This document shows positions 26,771-38,192 of a stretch of 64,000 bases of DNA, in pieces. Numbering within the stretch: position 1 is the first letter of the stretch; each line of letters starts with the position of its first letter. Under the pieces are notes generated by a model, which was not told where the DNA came from, made no database searches, and saw only the letters and a list, made by a program, of their open reading frames with translations. This DNA is from Protonemura montana (taxonomy: Eukaryota; Arthropoda; Insecta; Plecoptera; Nemouridae): the NCBI GenBank assembly GCA_947568835.1, contig OX387604.1, positions 26,255,076 to 26,319,075 on the forward strand. Reading direction: 5' to 3'. The position numbers and the translations under genes were made by a program.

Positions 26771-27744
26771 CTCATTGTGATTTTCTCGGAAGGAATATAT
26801 TCATATTTTTCAGTCAGCTTTTGTAATATGTTTTGGCTTATAAATGATTTATTGTTAAAAACTCGAGCTCTTAGATAGAGCATTCAATAGCATATAAATG
26901 TTATGTAATAATAATAATGTAAGCAGGTCATGAGGTGGTCCTGCTGTTATGTTCCGGCTTTAGAATTCTGTATGTCTGAATGACATTTATGCTTTTAGTT
27001 AAAGGATTTTAAGTTCGTTTGGGATTTCGGTGCAAGATTTTGGTCAAGTTTCATAAGTTGTGATTAGGGTTATGTGCCTCAGTGCTATAGCGATCCTTGA
27101 CTTGAAGACCATGGACAATATAAATCCGTTCTAGACCGTCGAAAGCGTACTCAATTCAAGAAATACATGTTTCCAAAAAAAAATTTTTTTTAAACATTGT
27201 TTTTCCAGACTTTAATTTCGATCGTATAAATGTTCCACACTCGTCTCGTATTAATTTCAAAGAATGTATACAATTAAATCCACGCGTTTATTAAAATCAT
27301 TAGATATATTTTCACTCGATCAAGAATTTTGCCTCATAAATGTACCCTAAATAATACGCTCTCATTAATGGGAAGTATGTAGCTCATATTTCTGTTCGCG
27401 GTGAGTTTTCTATTTGCCTGCTGGAGCTAATGCAGAAAGCGAGAAGTTTATTATTGTTGTATTATATAAACCAAGCAGAGAATTGTTACTGCAATTTTCT
27501 GTATAATTGCACGAGCTACAAAACCGTTAAATAGTTATGCAAATATGCTTTGCGTCACTGTTGTATTCTAACCGTTATCATTTCAAATATTCGGAGCACA
27601 CTCAAATTGTGGTGCTTTTATGTCATCTTTGCCGCATTTTTAATGTGCATCCAATATTTACTAATTTACTAAGACATTTTCTGTAATTGATCTTCGACTA
27701 ACACTTTGTGATGAACTGCCCGATGCCGGGCACGAGTTACTTAT

Positions 27745-28075
27745 CAGAAGTCCTCGTTAGATCACCGAAGTTAAGCTAGAATACACTTAAAATTAGTTAA
27801 AATTGGCTTCATAACCTAACTCCAGTTTCTTTTTCAAAATAAGTGCTATTGTTCAGTAAAAACATGAGCGTAGATACTGTAATATTCAATGTTCGAGTTT
27901 TACCGTCCTTCGGAAGGGACGTGCCGACACCGGATTTCCGCTCCTCCCTTCTAGGCTAGGCTAGGTTTAGCACTGTCCTTATCATCACCCACGCATTTAC
28001 CGCCGCCATTAGACCAGTGTCACAAGGCCATATGCGAAAACAGTGCGTCGTTAAACACAACAAATCAATCAATAT
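27745..28075 (+). mobile_element. Rearranged 5S-headed SINE remnant
   Basis: A short head piece (GATCACCGAAGTTAAGC near 27760) is followed by unrelated sequence and then, from about 27900, by CCGTCCTTCGGAAGGGACGT, GGCTAGGCTAGG and GTGCGTCGTTAAACACAAC. The middle of the element is missing. Confidence 0.7.
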
Positions 28076-29164
28076 TACTTTGAGCTTTTTTTAAATAAAA
28101 GATGAGATGTGGGGAAGAATTAGGAAGAAAATAAAATAACATTTTCTCGGGAAAAAACGAGAATTTAGATCCACATCACGATTGAAGAAGACAATATCGC
28201 AAATATTTGAAAAATATCAGATGCTTTTCTTATTTACTTGCGTTGACTTATGATTTGATCATTTAATTCCCAACACGTGATCATTTAAATGGAACAAGAA
28301 TGAAGGAGAATTTAAATATTGACTTGAATAGTTTGTGTGGAATAAATTTACTGGTGAGACAGGTATTAGTGGCGTTGTACAAAATATTGCAGGCAGATTT
28401 GAAAATTAAGACAACTTCAAAATTCAAGACGAAAACAATGAATCTCTTTATTAGAAAGGAATTTAATGCTACTGATATCTTTGCATGGTATTTTTCAGTA
28501 CAAACAATCGATACCAATAATAATAATGTTTATTAACCTCCTTTTTTTACATTGTAGTGATGTACATTGTAGTGATGTACATTGTAGTTATACATGTAAG
28601 TGTAATTTGTTGACCAATTATATTTAATTACATGATTCACGTGGTCTTTATATCTTTCTTTGTTTAAGAAATGGCCAAGAATCAATCAATCAATAAAATC
28701 CAACTAGTTTCAAACATTGGACAATCTATGTTTAGTCTTTACATGGAAAAACTCTTATACCGCAATCTCGATGGGAACGTAGTAAACAAATTTCGGAAGT
28801 CATGTCAACATCATTCACTGCAAATACAAGAGATATTTTTTTAAAGATTCCTCGAAGAATCATTTGCTTGATCGATGTATAAGTACACTGAATCTTGATA
28901 AGTGGTCGGCTATCTTTACTCGAGCTGTTGGCAGTTAAACACACTTTCACCAATCATAGTCTACCTGTGCACTGAGTTTCACACTTTCCAAACCGGCCGA
29001 TTAACATTACCTTCCTCTACTTGTAGGAAACAGAACACTTCGATTAGATTCAGCTGCGTGCATCTACGTGTCGATCGATGTTATATTATGCATATCAAGA
29101 ACGCATGGAATCTATATACGGATCAGTGACAAATGCACGATATCATTGAATTATTATTATGATT

Positions 29165-29593
29165 ATTTGTGGTGTTTAACGACGCACTGTTTTAACATCT
29201 GGCCATGCGGCACTGGTCTAATGGCGTCGGTGAATGAGTTGATGATGAGGATGATGATGAACCTAACCTAGCCTAGAAGGGAGGAGGGTAAACCCGGTGT
29301 CGGCACGTAGCCTACTCCTGTCGAAGACCAAGGGGACCACCGGCTTAACGTCCCTTCCGAAGGACGGTACAACGTGAACAACAGGATTCCTCCACAAATC
29401 CATGCTGTCGAGAGGTTGATAAGCAAGGCGAGTGAAGTTGCTGTACTAACTTTCATCCCTCTAACCTCTCTCCCGAACAGAACTGGTCATGTGTATGATG
29501 GTCACCCATCCAATACCTGACTCAGCGTAGTGTTGCTTAACTTCGGTGATCTCATGAGAACCGGTGTTTCCAACACGCCAAACCGTTCGGTGA
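29165..29593 (-). mobile_element. 5S-headed SINE, near full length
   Basis: Minus-strand copy running from the 5S-like head near 29593 to GTTAAACACCACAA at 29165. The internal 62-codon frame (29268-29456) is open. It lies just left of the 9-bp repeat at 29645. Confidence 0.9.
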
Positions 29594-29644
29594 TACCTTC
29601 GAATGCCTTTGCATGGAAGCCAGTCAATGAGTGACAAATGCACG

Positions 29645-29962
29645 ATACCCCGCACGGCCCGCGAGCCCCGCACGGCCCACAAGCCCCACACGGCCCGCAA
29701 GGCTTACAAGCACCGCACGGCCCGCAAGCCCCGCACGACTCGCGAGCCCCGCACGGCCCGCAAGGCCTTCAATATCCTAAAGACCCACAAGACCCACATG
29801 CCCCGCAAGGCCCACAAGCCCCGCAAGGCCCGCAAGGCCCACAAGCCCCGCACGGCCCGCAAGGCCCGCACGGCCCACAAGCCCCGCACGGCCCGCAAGG
29901 CCCACAAGCCCCGCACGGCCCGCAAGGCCCGCACGGCCCACAAGCCCCGCATGGCCTGCGAC
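29645..29962. repeat. 9-bp minisatellite (CCGCAAGGC / CCACAAGCC / CCGCACGGC)
   Basis: About 35 copies of a GC-rich 9-bp unit arranged in a higher-order 27-36 bp pattern. Frames stay open on both strands; translations such as HGPQAPHGP are a product of the period. Confidence 0.95.
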
Positions 29963-30029
29963 CGCCAGTTTAGCGGCCATATTGAGATGGTGGTTATTAA
30001 TTGCATTCACTCCACCAGAATTATGTCAA

Positions 30030-30228
30030 TACTAGATTCTGTCAATACTTGATTATGTCAATACTTGATTATGTCAATACTAGATTATGTCAATACTACA
30101 TCATGTCAATACTACATTATGTCAATACTACATTATGTCAAAACTTGATTATGTCAATACTACATTATGTCAATACTTGATTATGTCAATACTTGATTAT
30201 GTCAATACTAGATTATGTCAATACTACA
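30030..30228. repeat. 16-bp minisatellite (TATGTCAATACTTGAT)
   Basis: About twelve copies of TATGTCAATACTNNAT, an AT-rich array directly after the GC-rich 9-bp array and about 440 bp before the TPR-like gene. Confidence 0.9.
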
Positions 30229-30682
30229 TTGAACAGATTAGACGGGACCCAGATGATTTGGGTGATCTTTACCAAATCTTGTTTGAAAACATTTCCTTTG
30301 TGTGTTCATCCCTCCTGGGAAAGAATTGGGTTTCAGGTTTAGTCAGAGTCTCTGTATTAATGTTTAACCATGTCCGCGCAATCCCAGAGAGATAATTCCT
30401 GTACTGACACAAAGATTCTTGCAGATTACTTTCATTTGAGACTAATCTTTATTAATGCTAACCTCGTTGACTAATAAACATTTATCGATATTTTAAGTCG
30501 TAAATATTTCACTGCAGGTGTTTATAGTTAAGGGCGGTCGAAAGCGCCATCAGGTGGCCACAGACATTATTGCGTATTTTAACAATACATCAACTATACT
30601 ATAACGAACTTTCTTTTACTTATATCTAATGACTAATAATCTATACGTACTTAATATTTTTTTAGGAGACATATCGAGGAAA

Positions 30683-32907
30683 ATGGAGTCAAGCTCTCTG
30701 AACAAATTCGCCAAACTGGACTTCCCGATGTTTTGGAGTCTAGAATCTCTACGAGTCGATGGTTCAATTATTCTGACGGAAGCATTCGGCAAGCGGAAGT
30801 CACTAGAAACTACCGACATGCCCTGGCGTATGTTCGCTATCGACCTCGTCATTTGTTTTGAACAGTTCGGGCTAAAAAATCACGAGAAGGCTCTGGAATC
30901 ACTGATCAAATGCGATGAGGACATCGACGCTATAATGTCTTGGGACAACCCCTTGTCTGTGTACTGTCCAGAGGCTCTCGAGCACGTGGTAGTCGCCTCC
31001 CGTGGCTGGATCTTAGCAGCAATGCCGGGCCTTCTAGCCAGAGGAACCACTCTGCTGGAAGACTGCTTAGTTAGGTTCAAAGAAAACATCCGGGTCCCTG
31101 AGTTTCAATCCATGTTGATTGGGATACGAAGCGCCGTATTCATGGCGTATGGAGTGCCTGGTATGCGTCAGGCACTAGACTATGCTGGAGAAGCTATGAA
31201 GCTCGATAACGAAGTGGCTGAGTGGCATTTTCTGTATGGGAAATGCACGGGACGGTTGCGACGGGTCTTTACATACACTGATGTTCCATCCGACTTCGAG
31301 TTAAAGCACCACAAACTTGCTGTTACGTTGACAAATGGCCAGGTGCCGTACTACATTGTCTACGTGGCACAATGCCAGAGGGAAATGGCGTTTAGACTTG
31401 GAAGGTGCGAAGAGGTCGACGTGCCGTTGTCACCAAAGTGCATTCGACTATTGGATGAGAGTAATGTAAACTACCGAGCTGCTTACGAAGTGGCTCCAAC
31501 CTGCAGTCACGTGCTCACCAGATGTGCACTGGGATTTTTGAAGTTACCAGATCACTTCAATGATGTTGGTTTGGCTAATAAAATTATGGTGAAAGTCTTG
31601 GATTGGTGTCCCGAAAACCCGATGGTGCTTCACATTTGGGCCCTGATTAATGAAAGAGGATATCGAAATCCGAAAACGGCGTTGATTTTCTTTCAGAAGG
31701 CAGCTGAAAAGAACATTTTTGTTGGGTGGAAGGACCTTATACGGCTTACCTATCTTGAAAACAAAAAAGCATACGACCCGGTACCTGATTTAACACATAT
31801 GCTCACTTTATTTCCCGATGCTTACCTCAAGCAAAGAATTCTGCTTCAGATTGGCTCGTTTTATTTGTTTCAAAAGAACAATGTTTTCAAGGCTTTGGAT
31901 TACATCATGGAAGTTTTCAACAATGATCCTGGCTCACAAAATCTCACGGTAAATGTATTATGTGTTTGGTCTTCCTATTTAAACCCTCCATTTATTGCTT
32001 GGTACTGATTCTAAATGTTTTTTTTTTCTGTTTAGATTCATCGCAATATCTTTATGGGATTGGGACGCCCGATAAATTTACTGCAAATTACTTACGACTA
32101 TTGCCGATCGAGGTGTGCCCACCCAAAAACAAAAGATTTTGTGAGAAAGAAATGTAAAGCAGTTGTGATCATTTGGACCTTAATGTATCCGGAACTTTCG
32201 GAAGTGACACTCACAGATTCAAGGAGAGAAATCATGCACGAATCGTTCGTTTACACCCACCCATGGTTCCGAAGGCAAGGGCGCGAGCGTCGCCGAAGAG
32301 AAGTTAAACAACCCGTCAAAAAAACAAACAGCCAAAGCCGCAGTTAGTATTTTACACTTCTTAGCATGCAACAAATCAAAACCAAACAATTATGTTCAAT
32401 GTTTTCAGAATAAAACTAAACCAACAAACATACTTTCTAAATTACAAAACAAAAATTGCATCCTGTAATGAAAAACTGTTGGTTTCAGGTAAAAGTTGTG
32501 ATCAGGCAAAAGTCGAAAACGAAAATGAGCCCATAATACAGCCTTATTGCCAGAGGAATACGACACAACCCCAGGGGGATCCCTACATTCCAAGGTCATA
32601 TAGGCCTGACGTACCAAGGTCATATAGCCCTGACGTTCCAAGGTCATATAGGCCTGACGTTCCAAGGTCAGTTTCTGTTGGAAATGAGAAGCGAGCTTTG
32701 TCAACGAACTGGAGAACTGAATCTCACTCGGTCGGAGGAACGGAGCCCATCGTACCCGAGTCTAGATTCTTCTCACAGGATGCAAGAAGCTACAAGACGT
32801 CTTCCAGTGCAACTGCATGGAGTGCAGTGAAAGAACGCTGGCCAGCTCGGAACGGCACCAGTCCCAGATCAACCAGCCCTTACAACGACAGGCACAATTG
32901 GGTATGA
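30683..32907 (+). CDS. TPR-like helical-repeat protein, three exons, function unknown
   Basis: Exons 30683-31948, 32036-32342 and 32489-32907 join in frame (donors ACG/GTAAAT and GCA/GTTAGT; acceptors TTTAG and TTTCAG) to 663 aa. I do not recognise the family. Exon 1 is rich in amphipathic helix pairs resembling tetratricopeptide repeats, for example GMRQALDYAGEAMKLDNEVA and NPKTALIFFQKAAEKN. Exon 2 ends in a very basic stretch (RRQGRERRRREVKQPVKKT), possibly nuclear or RNA-binding. Exon 3 encodes a low-complexity Arg/Ser/Tyr-rich tail with three to four copies of the octapeptide PRSYRPDV. The start follows an acceptor at 30661-30665; the reading frame continues upstream only into intron-like sequence, so a 5' UTR intron is likely. 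The tail may continue in another exon, since the stop lies just after TTGG/GTATGA, a possible donor. Confidence 0.75.
32578..32672 (+). repeat. In-frame 24-bp coding repeat (PRSYRPDV)
   Basis: Three full 24-bp units (CCAAGGTCATATAGGCCTGA plus CGTN) and a fourth partial one inside exon 3 of the TPR-like gene. Because 24 is a multiple of 3, copy number can change without a frameshift. Confidence 0.85.
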
Positions 32908-33209
32908 TTATTCCCCAGTCTCGTTTCATCTTCAGCAGCAGATACCTACAATCAGATTAATTGTAATGCACACCGCTTTTAAGAATCCATTCTCAACCCT
33001 TGGTCGTAAAATCTTGAGTTGGGGGGCAGGCTTGGGTCGTGCAGAAATCCACCGCGCACAAGACCCCCCCAATTGTTTGAATATAACATTTTAAGACGCT
33101 GTAAGACACTCAAAGTCAATATTAGAATGTATTTTAATCTTGAAATCGGGCAGCTCGTTATAATTCACATTCTGTTGCTGTATGGCGTCAAGTCGTGAAG
33201 TCGAAGTCG

Positions 33210-33215
33210 AATAAA
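33210..33215 (+). terminator. Candidate polyadenylation signal (TPR-like gene)
   Basis: AATAAA about 300 nt after the stop of the TPR-like gene, in sequence with no other feature. Confidence 0.5.
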
Positions 33216-33517
33216 GTTCATGTTGACTTTTAGCAGCTCAGCTTCTAGCAAACATTGGAGATGCAGAAAAATGCGAAGAAAACGATGCATGATCATGTTT
33301 GCTTCTATTTATTTTTTATTCAGAGTTTGGTATCGTCCATTTACTTCACGTTTATTTTAAAAAAAATACATATATTTGTTGCAGTGTTTTTTGGTTCTCA
33401 CAGTGACAGACCATTCTGTCCTGTGGCCATTGATGAACTCGTCCATGCGAGTCACCTCGGCTTCTTCCCCCTCGAGGGGATCCCTTATCCCACCCCCGCG
33501 AAAACTGGAATATGTGT

Positions 33518-33590
33518 GTCCGGATAGCTCAGTTGGTAGATCACCCGACCGGCAATTGGGAGGTCCCGGGTTCGTATCCCGGTTCGGTTG
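33518..33590 (+). repeat. tRNA-like SINE head (Ala-GGC-like)
   Basis: The sequence folds as a tRNA: TAGCTCAGTTGGTAGA D arm, CCCGA-CCGGCAA-TTGGG anticodon arm (GGC), and CCGGG-TTCGTAT-CCCGG T arm. Acceptor ends GTCCGGA and TTCGGTT mostly pair. Position 33 is C instead of the invariant U, the D stem has a mismatch (GCTC/GATC) and the acceptor has a T-T mismatch, so a SINE head or tRNA pseudogene is more likely than an active tRNA. A microsatellite (AT)n follows at about 33620. Confidence 0.6.
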
Positions 33591-33639
33591 CACATTTTTC
33601 CAGTCTAGCTTCCTTTCCATATATATATATTTATTTTAA

Positions 33640-34158
33640 AATTTTATTAATTTTAAAAAAATCTCAATTTGTAATAGTAGTAACTCCAAAGACACTCTTT
33701 TTACACTGTTTTTTTATTTTTTTATTATTGGAATCATTTTTAATTATTTGATGCTTATCACTAAGGGGTTTCAACGCTTTAAACACACTTAATTTCATCC
33801 ATGTTACATGTTTTTTTGTTTCCTATTATGACACCAAAAACACTGTCATAGTCATCTAAATATGTATGCACCAACCTACCTTTGCCACAAATCTCTGTCC
33901 TGAAAATGATATTATAACCACTTCAATGTTCCAGCGCACTGAGAACTTGGGACTCTCAAACCTCACACTGGGATCATCATTCGAGCGCAGTAACTCTGCT
34001 GGAGGTCGGGGTGCTGGAGGTCGGGGTGCTAGAGCTCGGGGTTCTGGCATCGCTTGGAACCAACGAGACAAGAGTAACTCTCATAATGCGCCCAAATAAT
34101 CAGGTACAGTTCGGAGATTGACCACATTCAGTGGCACTAGCAGTAACTTCGTAACACT
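33640..34158. other. Non-coding stretch
   Basis: AT-rich sequence with long T runs, then a short GGTCGGGGTGCTGGA-type tandem repeat near 34000-34040. No exon recognised. Confidence 0.5.
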
Positions 34159-34582
34159 CGAACGGTTTGCCGTGTTGGAAACACCGATTCTCATGAGATC
34201 ACCGAAGTTAAGCAACACTGCGCTGAGTCAGGTATTGGATGTGTGACCATCATATACATGACCAGTTCTGTTCGGGAGAGAGGTTGGAGGGATGAAAGTT
34301 AGTACAGTAACTTCACTCGCCTTGCTTATCAACCTCTCGACAGCATGGATTTGTGGAGGAATCCTGTTGTTCGCGTTGTACCGTCCTTCAGAAGGGACGT
34401 TAAGCCGGTGGTCCCCTTGGTCTTCGATGGGAGTAGGCTACGTGCCGGCACCGGGTTTCCCCTCCTCCCTTCTAGGCTAGGTTAGGTTCATCATCATCCA
34501 CTCATTCACCGACGCCATTAGACCAGTGCCACATGACCAGATGTCAAAACATTGCGTCGTTAAACACCGCAAATAAATAAAT
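34159..34582 (+). mobile_element. 5S-headed SINE, full-length reference copy
   Basis: The clearest copy. It runs CGAACGGTTTGCCGTGTTGG, AAGTTAAGCAACACTGCGCT and GTATTGGATGTGTGACC (5S-like box A to C), then CTGTTCGGGAGAGAGGTTGG and the 62-codon frame (34292-34480). The body has CCGTCCTTCAGAAGGGACGT, and the tail GCGTCGTTAAACACC is followed by (AAAT)n. Confidence 0.92.
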
Positions 34583-34839
34583 AACCAAGCACCAATATGT
34601 CTGGTTGGGAATTTTCTCAGACGTGACTGCCGATAACGTTTCATTTGTCCACTTATTGCTTAAGTCGATCAAATATAGTATTTTTGCTATTCTGCAGTTA
34701 TCACAAATCGTGAAGTGTATTTCTAAAGAAATGCAAGTATTTAACCGTCAACGTAAGACTGAGACATTGGACACCTTTCAAAGCTCCCCTAACTCCGGCA
34801 CTGAGGAGCTATGGAGCTGTCTCATGGACAGATTGATTG

Positions 34840-35268
34840 ATTATTGGGGTTTAACGATACAATGTTTTGACATCTGGCCATGCGGCACTGGTTCCCGTTG
34901 CCAACACGTAGCCTACTCCTGTCGAAGAGACCACCGTCCTTTCCGAAGGACGGTACAACGCGAACAACAACGCGAACAACCTCTCTCTCCCGAACAGAAC
35001 TGGCCACGTGTTTGATGGTCACCCATCCAATACCTGACCAAACGCAGTGTTACTTAACTTCGGTGGTCTTATGAGAACCGGTGTTTCCAACACGACAAAC
35101 CGTTCGGTGGTCACCCTTCCAATACCTGACCCAACGCAGTGTTACTTAACTTCAGTGATCTCATGAGAACCGGTGTTTCCAACACGACAAACCGTTCGGT
35201 GATCACCCTTCCAATATCTGACCCAACGCAGTGCTACTTAACTTCGGTGATCTCATGAACACACCCAG
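34840..35268 (-). mobile_element. 5S-headed SINE with three tandem heads and a deleted body
   Basis: On the minus strand, two complete and one partial copy of the 5S-like head (AAGTTAAGTAACACTGCGTT, GTATTGGAAGGGTGACC) lie 100-110 bp apart at 35268-35010. They are followed by a body with a large deletion and then TTAAACCCCAATAATC near 34845. Confidence 0.8.
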
Positions 35269-35592
35269 GTAATATTCAGTGTTGTTGCTTGTAGGTGACC
35301 ACCCCGGCGTCTGGAATGTTTCGTAGCGAGAACAGCAAGATTTTCACGGAACCTGTGTGACATTATTTCGCTATATGTATCCCATGATTTATCAATAAAG
35401 ATTCCAATAAAAAAGGCACATCCTTTTTTTTCAATAAATATGCTGATTTAAATTCCGATTCCAAAACACAAAAACAAACAAACAAAATATTCTAAGAAAG
35501 ATTTTGAGAAACCAGGAAAAAAAATCCGATCTCGTCCATTACACTGCATCTTAAGTTTGGTGGGTTTCTGGGTGACACATTTTTTAACAATC

Positions 35593-35626
35593 CTGAAGAT
35601 GTCGGCGCCATCGCCGACGAAACGTC
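35593..35626 (+). repeat. CTGAAGA / stem-loop / GAAACGTCG motif, second copy
   Basis: CTGAAGAT, GTCGGCG, loop CCAT, CGCCGAC, GAAACGTCG. The arms pair perfectly but differ from those at 8232-8266, so pairing is kept while sequence changes. Confidence 0.65.
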
Positions 35627-35639
35627 GACTTCTTAGGTC

Positions 35640-36640
35640 CTTTTTAGGACCGCAAGTCAATCGCAACAGAGCAAGTCCGTTACTTACCACAACAAATTTT
35701 TTAAAGTTTTATTTTATAAAATCGTGGCTTATGAAATAGCATATAATCAACAGCAATAATCCTATCCCTTCAGTTGCTGTCACAAATTAGTGCGAATTAG
35801 TTTCTCTAGGTACAGGAAACATAAAGTGTCCCCGAGGCAAAGGTGAAAAAGAAATTCCTTTTGTTCCTCCGAGCAGGTATTCAACGCGAACCAGTGTTGC
35901 TTACCCAACTGACTTGACGAAGCGACAGGGCAGGGAACATCTATAAACGTGGTTTATAAAACGATGATTTTGACGTTGAAAAGGCTGATTAATATAAAAA
36001 TCTAACGCCAATCTAACGCATAAAAATACCTCTTTGTTGTCGCCAACACCACTCGTGCCGCAGGGTGGTCACGCCCCTACGAAGAGAACGCCCAGCCATG
36101 GACAAAAAAAGCTAACATTTACCAAAATTCTGTTTCATTCATTTGCTAGAAAATGAAGGGGGGGGGGGTACCTCCTTGAATTTTTCACAGAAGAAAGAGT
36201 GCAGAAGGTAGATAGAAGATAAATGTATCACGATTTTTACAAGTTTTATATTTTCATTTACTCAGAGTAAATATTAAATGTAAAGTACGTATATCCATTA
36301 TAATATCCATTAATATCCAAAATATCCAACATAAAAGCCAAAAGATTTCTCTGTGGTTCACGGTGCGACTTCACACGTCTGTATGCTCGGTTAAAAATTG
36401 AAAATGAAGAAAACCTGGAGGAGCTGTGATCCGGCAACAAAGTTCCACTGGAGTTTCTCCATTCGCGCTGTAATACATCATCGCGCTAGATCTTGCCCCT
36501 GCAACTATGCAACGATGCAACTATGCAACTATGATGGGGCAAATCCTTCTATTTCGGCGCTGTAACTGGAATTTTCTTCTCGATTGATGGCTTCAGATAT
36601 TTGGCCAAACTACTTCTAACAAAGAAAAATAAAAGATAGT
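35640..36640. other. Non-coding stretch
   Basis: No exon, repeat family or RNA gene recognised; a G10 run occurs near 36160. Confidence 0.5.
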
Positions 36641-36647
36641 CGGCGGG

Positions 36648-36712
36648 AATCGAACGCGTACCTCCATGTACTGCAATCACACACCTTATCCGCTCGACCA
36701 CGAGTCAAGATG
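36648..36712 (-). repeat. tRNA-like module (type II head)
   Basis: Minus strand: ACTCGTGGTCGAGCGGATAA (D-arm-like) and GCGTTCGATTCCCGC (T-arm-like). Stems are imperfect; probably a SINE head. Confidence 0.45.
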
Positions 36713-36861
36713 AACATATGGTAAGTGTTCTTTGTATTACCAAACTATGAAGAAGAGAAGCAAGTTGGTAATTAGGAAATATATTGGTTACTTCAGTCGA
36801 AAATTGAATTGTTAGCAATTTAGTTGGTTTATTTCCCGTACCTAAGAACCGTGGAGCGTAG

Positions 36862-36930
36862 CTCTGTAGTAAGCGCTGTGCTTCGTGTCGCGCGGGTGAT
36901 GCGTTCGATCCCGGCGCAGCTGCTTTTTGG
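36862..36930 (+). repeat. tRNA-like module on the plus strand
   Basis: GTAGCTCTGTAGTAAGCGC (D-arm-like) and GATGCGTTCGATCCCGGCGC (T-arm-like) surround a poor anticodon arm. It faces the minus-strand module at 36648-36712. Confidence 0.4.
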
Positions 36931-37008
36931 TTTATTACCATCGAACTTAAAAACAATTGATCAAATATGAGCAATTATTAAACGTCCAGAAGGTAGTACC
37001 AGATTCTG

Positions 37009-37023
37009 CCAGCAGGTGGCGCT
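37009..37023 (+). promoter_or_regulatory. CTCF-like motif 1
   Basis: CCAGCAGGTGGCGCT contains AGGTGGCGC, the core of insect CTCF sites, and fits the vertebrate core CCASYAGRKGGC. Carried by a composite SINE body. Binding is unproven. Confidence 0.4.
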
Positions 37024-37231
37024 GATTGAATTTAACACTAAGTACCTACCGTTCCTATATACTTGATGCTAGAAGTAGGAGCTGCACACGGGGATAGGTG
37101 GGGTTTGGGGTCGTGGGAACGTCCCGCAAAATTGGCGGGTGCGACTGGCGCGAAGCGCCAGGAGCCCCCGGCAATTTTGCTACTGTCTTAACCATTCGCC
37201 CCAAAAAGAAAAAAAAAATCCACACAACGTT

Positions 37232-37318
37232 GTATTAAGAATGTGATTCGAACCTAGTATGTCCACTTTCTTTCGTCGAAGTTACTATTTTTTTCCATGC
37301 CTTTAACCGCACGAGCAT
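37232..37318 (-). repeat. tRNA-like SINE head (Ser/Leu-like)
   Basis: Minus strand: TGCTCGTGCGGTTAAAGGCA followed about 45 nt later by CTAGGTTCGAATCAC. The D arm and T loop are clear, and the spacing suggests a variable arm. Confidence 0.55.
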
Positions 37319-37776
37319 ACAGACATTATAATATGGTTCATTTTTGAGATATTGAAGTCTCCTGACTCCTGCTACCACTGGTGGTTGTTGGATGCCGTAT
37401 TGCAACAGTAACGATTCCCCCGTCGAGCACATTCGATGCAGGTAGCGGATACCTTTGACGGTTCCTTCGTACATTTTCGCAATTTTCTTGGTTGGCACAT
37501 GGTTATGACAGTGGCAAGATTGACGGGCGCTCCTGGCGCTTTGCGACAGTCACGTCCGCCAAATTTGTTTCCCACTACCCCAAACACCACCTATACCCCA
37601 GTTTGGATTTCATTTTGGGCAAATAGTTTAGACAGTAGCAAAATTGCCGGGCGCTCCTAACGCTTCGCGCCAGTCGCACCCGCCAACTTTACGGGACGTT
37701 CCCACGACTCGTGTGCAGCTCCTACGTCTAGCATCAAGTATATAAGAACGGTAGGTACATAGTTTTAACTTCAATC

Positions 37777-37791
37777 AGCGCCACCTGTTGG
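37777..37791 (-). promoter_or_regulatory. CTCF-like motif 2
   Basis: CCAACAGGTGGCGCT on the minus strand, in the inverted repeat unit. Confidence 0.4.
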
Positions 37792-37883
37792 CAGAATCAG
37801 GAACTACCGCCAGTCTATAACGTATCAAACTATTGAACAAAAATCAACATTTTTAAACGTCTAGAAGGTAGTACCATATTCTG

Positions 37884-37898
37884 CCAACAGGTGGCGCT
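37884..37898 (+). promoter_or_regulatory. CTCF-like motif 3
   Basis: CCAACAGGTGGCGCT, 93 bp from motif 2 and facing the other way. Confidence 0.4.
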
Positions 37899-38099
37899 GA
37901 TTGAATTTAACACTAAGTACCTACCGTTCCTATATACTTGATGCTAGACGTAGGAGCTGCACACGGGGTATAGGTGGGGTTTGGGGTCGTGGTAACGTCC
38001 CGCAACATTGGTGGTTGCGACTGGCGCGAAGCGCCAGGAGCGCCCAGCAATTTTGCTACTGTCTCAACTTAAAAAAAAAACAAAAAAAAATCCCCACAA

Positions 38100-38192
38100 C
38101 GTTTTGGGATGAACGTGATTTGAACCTAGTACTTTCACTTTCTTTCGACTAAGTGACCATTTGTTTCCATGCCTTTAACCGCACGAGCAAGC
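38100..38192 (-). repeat. tRNA-like SINE head (Ser/Leu-like)
   Basis: Minus strand: GCTCGTGCGGTTAAAGGCAT and CTAGGTTCAAATCACGTTC. Same module as 37232-37318, similar spacing. Confidence 0.55.

Larger units (their letters stand above)
16993..30665. other. Large interval without a recognised gene
   Basis: Between the first known Expansion exon and the TPR-like gene I see no exon whose translation resembles a known protein. It holds the listed minisatellites and SINE copies; the remainder is AT-rich. A 5' UTR exon and promoter of the Expansion gene may lie within it but cannot be placed. Confidence 0.6.

Noticed and set aside
29603-30052. Arg/Lys/His-rich repeat protein
   Set aside because: Frames are open on both strands over a 9-bp minisatellite; no leader or splice signals.
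30540-30565. Sixth CTCF-like site (GCGCCATCAGGTGGCC)
   Set aside because: Core is interrupted (AGGTGGCC lacks GCGC) and it is not in the SINE family.
33518-33590. Functional tRNA-Ala gene
   Set aside because: C at position 33, a D-stem mismatch and an acceptor mismatch; better explained as a SINE head.
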